From positions 1 through 44,752 of the forward strand of contig CAITDI010000033.1 in NCBI GenBank assembly GCA_903891095.1: a DNA stretch of 44,752 bases. Direction: 5' to 3'. Shown piece by piece: positions 41,668 to 44,752 of this stretch (within the stretch, counting starts at the first letter, position 1; each line of letters starts with the position of its first letter). Position numbers and translations under genes: made by a program. The notes under the pieces are model-generated. The model had not been told where the DNA came from, did not search any database, and worked only from the letters and a program-made list of their open reading frames with translations. Source of the DNA: an uncultured bacterium. GTDB taxonomy: Bacteria; Planctomycetota; Phycisphaerae; Phycisphaerales; SM1A02.

Positions 41668-43764
41668 ATGTCGAGCGAGAACGCCCCACGCGCCGGAAGC
41701 GGCGCCAAGCACTGCGAAACGCGGCACCCCGCGGTGGCGCTTTCACTGCCCGTGATCGCCGGCGGCGGCTCGGGCGAGCATGCCCCGAAGGGGACGCGTG
41801 CGCCGCATTCAACTCCACATTCAGTGCCACATTCAGTGCCACATTCAGTGCCACATTCTCGGATGGGCTGGCGCCGCGCCACCGTCCTCATCGTCATCCA
41901 GCTGCTCATGGTCGCGCATGTCGTGCAGTGGCTCTGGACCGGCAGCACGATCAAGCCCATCGAGCCTTCGGAGACGATGGAGACGACCAAGGACGGCATC
42001 GTCACCGTCGGCACGATCTTCTTCGTGCTCGCGCTCGCGTCGACCGCGGTCCTCGGCCGCTGGTTCTGCGGCTGGGGCTGCCACGTCGTCATGCTGCAGG
42101 ATTTCTGCGGCTACCTCATGAAGCGCGCCGGCATCCGCCCCAGGCTCTTCCGCTCGCGGCTGCTGCTGTGGCTGCCGCTCGCGCTCGCGACGTACATGTT
42201 CCTCTGGCCGGTGGTGTATCGCTTCGCGATCGCGCCGTTCACGCGGCCCGACCTGCGCTGGCCTGGCTTCAGCGCGAGCCTCGTCACCAGCGATTTCTGG
42301 GCGACGTTCCCAGGCGTCGCGATCGCGGTGCCGTTCTTGCTCGTGTGCGGATTCCTCACGGTGTACCTGCTCGGCGCGAAGGGCTACTGCACCTACGCGT
42401 GTCCGTACGGCGGATTCTTCGCGCCGCTCGATGAGCTCGCGCCCGTGCGCATCCGCGTAAGCGACGCGTGCACGCAATGCGGACACTGCACCGCGGTCTG
42501 CACGTCGAACGTGCGCGTGCACGAGGAAGTCCGCGATTTCCGCATGGTCGTCGACCAAGGCTGCATGAAGTGCCTCGACTGCGTGAGCGCGTGCCCCGAG
42601 CAGGCGCTGCGCGTCGGCTGGGGCGCGCCTGCGTTCATGGCCAGGCGCGCGAGCGATGCGCCCGCGCGTCCGAACAAGTGGGATCTTTCGTGGAACGCCG
42701 AGCTCGCGCTCGCTGCCGTCGCCATCGCGAGTTTCTTCGCGGTGCGCGGCGCGATCGGCGTGCCTCTGCTGTTTGCATCGGGAATCGCCGCGTGCGCCAC
42801 CTACCTCGCGTGGATGCTCGCGCAGATCGTCACCGCACCCGACGCCCGCCTGCACCGCATGCAGCTCAAGCGCGCCGGACGCGCGACGGGGCAGGGCATC
42901 GCGGTCGCGCTCGTCGCGCTCGCGGCACTCGCCGCGGTCGCGGGCATCGGCGCGATCAACACGCTCTTCGCGCTTGCCGAGAGCGACGAGGCGCGCGTGA
43001 CCTCTTCGGCCCAGGTCGTCCTCAGCGGCGCGGGCACCAAGGTCGACGGCGCCAACCTCGCGCTCGCATCGCGCGCGCGTGCGCGCTACGAGCACGCGCT
43101 CGCGTGGAGCGAGGCCGTCGGCATCGCCGCGCCGATCCGCCAAGGCGTCGAGTCGCGCATCGCCTGGCTCGATGCGGTTGCAGGCGATTTCAAGCATGGC
43201 GAGCAGCTTCTCCGCGCTTCCGCCGCGCGCGACGGCATGAACGAAGGACTTGCCCTCGGCATCGCGCGGTTGATCCGCGGCAGCGGCGATGCGCAGGGCG
43301 GCAACGCCTTCGCGCGCGCGCAGTACGAGGCGAATCCCGCGTGGCATGGCCTGCGCGAGGAACTCGTCGGCTGGCTGCTCGCCGATGAATCGCGCGCAGA
43401 CGCGCTCGCCGTCACGCGCTCGGCGATCGCACGCGATCCAAGCGATGTCGGCGCCCAGCGTCGGCTCTCCGCGATCCTCGTCGAGTCGCTCGACCCCGAG
43501 CAGGTGCGCGAAGGCATCGCGCTGATCGATCGGCTTCTCCAGTCCGATCCGCGCAACGCGTCCGCGCTGGCAGCGCGCGCGCGCGGCCAGCAGACGCTCG
43601 GCGACATCGCGGGCGCCGAGGCGAGCCTCCGCAAGGCGATCGAGATCGCGCCCGACGAATGGCAGCCGCACCAAGCGCTGGGAATGCTGCTCATGGCGAC
43701 CGACCGCCAGAAGGAAGCAGCGTCGATCCTCAAGCGCGCGGGCGACCTGCGCGTGAAGCGGTGA
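41668..43764 (+). CDS. CcoG/NapH-like membrane ferredoxin fused to a TPR domain
   Basis: The 698-residue protein has a cytoplasmic N-terminus with repeated PHSV units, then membrane helices and the NosR/NapH/CcoG hallmarks: RWFCGWGCH (family form is usually CGWxCP), AKGYCTYACPYGG and two 4Fe-4S clusters, CTQCGHCTAVC and CMKCLDCVSACP. Two more helices follow. From about residue 420 on it is a soluble, helical TPR-like region (LAEVRARYEHALAWSE type; EASLRKAIEIAPDEWQPHQALG). It probably moves electrons at the membrane, as in cytochrome-oxidase copper delivery or nitrate systems. The ATG at 41668 is favoured by AGG 9 nt upstream; 41659 is possible. Confidence 0.82.
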   Translation: MSSENAPRAGSGAKHCETRHPAVALSLPVIAGGGSGEHAPKGTRAPHSTPHSVPHSVPHSVPHSRMGWRRATVLIVIQLLMVAHVVQWLWTGSTIKPIEPSETMETTKDGIVTVGTIFFVLALASTAVLGRWFCGWGCHVVMLQDFCGYLMKRAGIRPRLFRSRLLLWLPLALATYMFLWPVVYRFAIAPFTRPDLRWPGFSASLVTSDFWATFPGVAIAVPFLLVCGFLTVYLLGAKGYCTYACPYGGFFAPLDELAPVRIRVSDACTQCGHCTAVCTSNVRVHEEVRDFRMVVDQGCMKCLDCVSACPEQALRVGWGAPAFMARRASDAPARPNKWDLSWNAELALAAVAIASFFAVRGAIGVPLLFASGIAACATYLAWMLAQIVTAPDARLHRMQLKRAGRATGQGIAVALVALAALAAVAGIGAINTLFALAESDEARVTSSAQVVLSGAGTKVDGANLALASRARARYEHALAWSEAVGIAAPIRQGVESRIAWLDAVAGDFKHGEQLLRASAARDGMNEGLALGIARLIRGSGDAQGGNAFARAQYEANPAWHGLREELVGWLLADESRADALAVTRSAIARDPSDVGAQRRLSAILVESLDPEQVREGIALIDRLLQSDPRNASALAARARGQQTLGDIAGAEASLRKAIEIAPDEWQPHQALGMLLMATDRQKEAASILKRAGDLRVKR
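41806..41853 (+). repeat. In-frame 12-bp minisatellite in the ferredoxin-TPR gene
   Basis: One variant unit (CATTCAACTCCA) followed by three exact CATTCAGTGCCA units encodes PHST-PHSV-PHSV-PHSV. Its A/T-richer codons contrast with the rest of the gene. Confidence 0.95.
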
Positions 43765-43779
43765 TTCCCGAGTTGGCGT

Positions 43780-43796
43780 TGGCGTGAGTCACGCCA
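43780..43796. terminator. Hairpin at the end of the ferredoxin-TPR gene
   Basis: TGGCGTG, loop AGT, CACGCCA, 16 nt after the stop codon. It is a perfect stem but has no T-run, so it may be a 3' processing or pausing site rather than a classic terminator. Confidence 0.45.
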
Positions 43797-43827
43797 GAGG
43801 AAGCAGCCGCAAGCTGCGACCGCTCAA
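43794..43827 (+). repeat. Dispersed 3'-end repeat, copy 4
   Basis: A 34-bp copy with one extra base in the core (GCAGCCGCAAGCTGCG), downstream of the minus-strand PTS IIA-like gene. Confidence 0.8.
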
Positions 43828-43875
43828 ACTCGTCGCGCCCGCGCCGTGCGCGCGCTCGCGTAGGCGTAGTCGTCA

Positions 43876-43915
43876 CCAGCGGAAGCAGCCGCAAGCCGCA
43901 AGCTGCGACCGCTCA
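43876..43915 (+). repeat. Dispersed 3'-end repeat, copy 5
   Basis: A 40-bp copy whose core is expanded by one extra GCCGCAA unit. It ends 8 nt before the stop codon of the PTS IIA-like gene (minus strand). Confidence 0.8.
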
Positions 43916-43923
43916 ATCACGCC

Positions 43924-44379
43924 TTACGACTCCGCTTCGCGGAAGAGCCCGTACAGCTCCGTCGCCGTCTGCGCCGCGTAGGCGCGCTGGCGGAATTCCG
44001 GGCTCGTCATGATCTTCGAGATCTTGCCGAGCGCCTGGATGTGCTCGTCCTTCTTCTCCGGCGGGGAGACGAGCAGGATCACGAGCTGCACCGGCTTCTT
44101 GTCGATCGAGCCGAACTCGATCGGAGTCGCGGGCTTGCCCATCGCCATCACGAGTCCCTGCGTTCCGCCGCACTTGCCGTGCGGGATCGCGAGGCCTTCG
44201 CCGATGCCGGTCGATCGCTGCGACTCGCGCTCCCACACCGCGCGCTTCACGCTCGCGGGATCGGGGCAGAGGCCGTTCGCAGCCAGGAGGTCGACGAGTT
44301 CGTCGATGACAGGGTGCTTCTCCGTCGCCGCAAGCGGGACTTTCACGGTGCTCGGAGAGAGGATGTCGAGGATGCGCAT
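43924..44379 (-). CDS. PTS EIIA-like (nitrogen-type) protein
   Basis: The 151-residue product matches the PTS EIIA type-2 domain (PtsN-like): MRILDILSPSTVKVPLAAT, DELVDLLAANG, and the phosphorylation-site segment GIGEGLAIPHGK with the active His near residue 70. It ends with EKKDEHIQALGKISKIM and a helical tail. Alone, without sugar-specific IIB/IIC, such proteins are usually regulatory, receiving phosphate from HPr-like proteins. The start at 44379 fits the family. It and the next gene are on the same strand with 103 bp between stop and start. Confidence 0.9.
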   Translation of the reverse strand: MRILDILSPSTVKVPLAATEKHPVIDELVDLLAANGLCPDPASVKRAVWERESQRSTGIGEGLAIPHGKCGGTQGLVMAMGKPATPIEFGSIDKKPVQLVILLVSPPEKKDEHIQALGKISKIMTSPEFRQRAYAAQTATELYGLFREAES

Positions 44380-44482
44380 GGCGCGGGCTTCCGTTCGAGT
44401 TGGAAGCGGAGATGGTAGCAACGCCCGCGCGCTTCGCGAGGCGGTGGATTCCGCGCCGAATCGATGCGCGCCGGCCGCGGGA

Positions 44483-44752
44483 TCAGATCTTCGCAAGCAG
44501 CGTGTGGAAGCCGCCGTCGCGGTACCGCGCCGCTGGCTCGCCCGGCATGCCCGCGGGCATGATCGTGCGGTCGAACACGGGTGAGAGCCCGTGACGGCTG
44601 CAGAGCCTGCGCGCCTGCGCCTCGTTCTCCGAGTGCTCGATCGAGCAGGTCGCGTAGAGCACGAGGCCCTTGGCGGCGAGCAGTCCCATCGCGGGATCGC
44701 AGATGTTCTGCTGCAGTTCGATCACGCTCTGCGTGCGCGCCTTCGAGAAGCG
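44483..44752 (-). CDS. C-terminal part of an RsmB/RsmF-like rRNA cytosine-C5 methyltransferase
   Basis: The frame is open at the right edge of the window. The visible ~90 residues contain RTQSVIELQQNICDPAMGLL and the LVLYATCSI segment, in which the Cys is the conserved residue of m5C RNA methyltransferases (motif usually YSTCS), followed by NEAQARRL and a closing DGGFHTLLAKI. Such enzymes methylate 16S rRNA using S-adenosylmethionine. Only the C-terminal end lies in this window. Confidence 0.82.
   Translation of the reverse strand, partial: RFSKARTQSVIELQQNICDPAMGLLAAKGLVLYATCSIEHSENEAQARRLCSRHGLSPVFDRTIMPAGMPGEPAARYRDGGFHTLLAKI

Overview
The window looks like a chromosome segment from an uncultured Planctomycetota bacterium, most likely class Phycisphaerae. 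The reasons are very high GC with strongly GC-rich third codon positions, four secreted proteins ending in dockerin-like paired EF-hand tails (the D-N-D-G...DLxxLLxxWG type common in Phycisphaerae), cytochrome-type TPR fusions, long disordered secreted proteins, and no sign of phage, plasmid or IS genes. Taxonomy is inferred from protein style only.

Layout. 86-245 is a dense cluster of nested hairpins at the 3' end of a TPR-sulfotransferase. 259-6508 holds that sulfotransferase, a secreted GH57-like amylase with CBM25-like and dockerin modules, a DUF433 antitoxin followed by a DUF5615-type toxin broken by an in-frame TGA, and a secreted CBM9-like protein. 6655-10991 holds a glutamate-dehydrogenase homologue that has lost its catalytic residues, then an overlapping HIT-nadC-birA-hypothetical operon. 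11031-13256 holds a lipoprotein and a secreted protein of unknown function, sprinkled with a short AAGGGACAGGCAT repeat. 13283-19088 runs ParA (with a polyalanine/AK-rich tail), a VanZ-like membrane protein, an FAD amine oxidase-like enzyme, a lipoprotein and MurJ. 19202-21739 is a very long coiled-coil protein with a C-terminal two-TM module resembling Wzz-type copolymerases.

22410-25812 (minus strand) is a two-gene M16 peptidase operon: one catalytic subunit, one without the zinc motif. 26043-32926 carries three dockerin-tailed secreted proteins and a disordered Cys/Trp/Tyr-rich secreted protein. 32957-35149 holds a protein with an internal domain duplication, tRNA-Cys with a duplicated 3' end, and a Pro/Gly tandem-repeat secreted protein whose Shine-Dalgarno is itself triplicated. 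35344-37676 is a coupled cyclophilin and MFS pair. 37746-44752 holds gatB, hpt, a PH-domain membrane protein, a DnaJ-family protein, a CcoG/NapH-like ferredoxin-TPR fusion, a PTS IIA-like protein and the end of an RsmB-like rRNA methyltransferase.

The patterns most worth follow-up are: (1) a TAnnnT box ending 6-8 nt before the start codon of at least nine genes, the signature of leaderless transcription; (2) a dispersed palindromic repeat (five copies, three loci) always placed at gene 3' ends in the same orientation; (3) in-frame minisatellites in four consecutive genes, one of which shows only synonymous divergence between units; (4) the dead GDH homologue; (5) the tRNA-Cys 3'-end duplication; and (6) the multi-hairpin element at the left edge. 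I did not find a defence island, CRISPR array or a complete mobile element.
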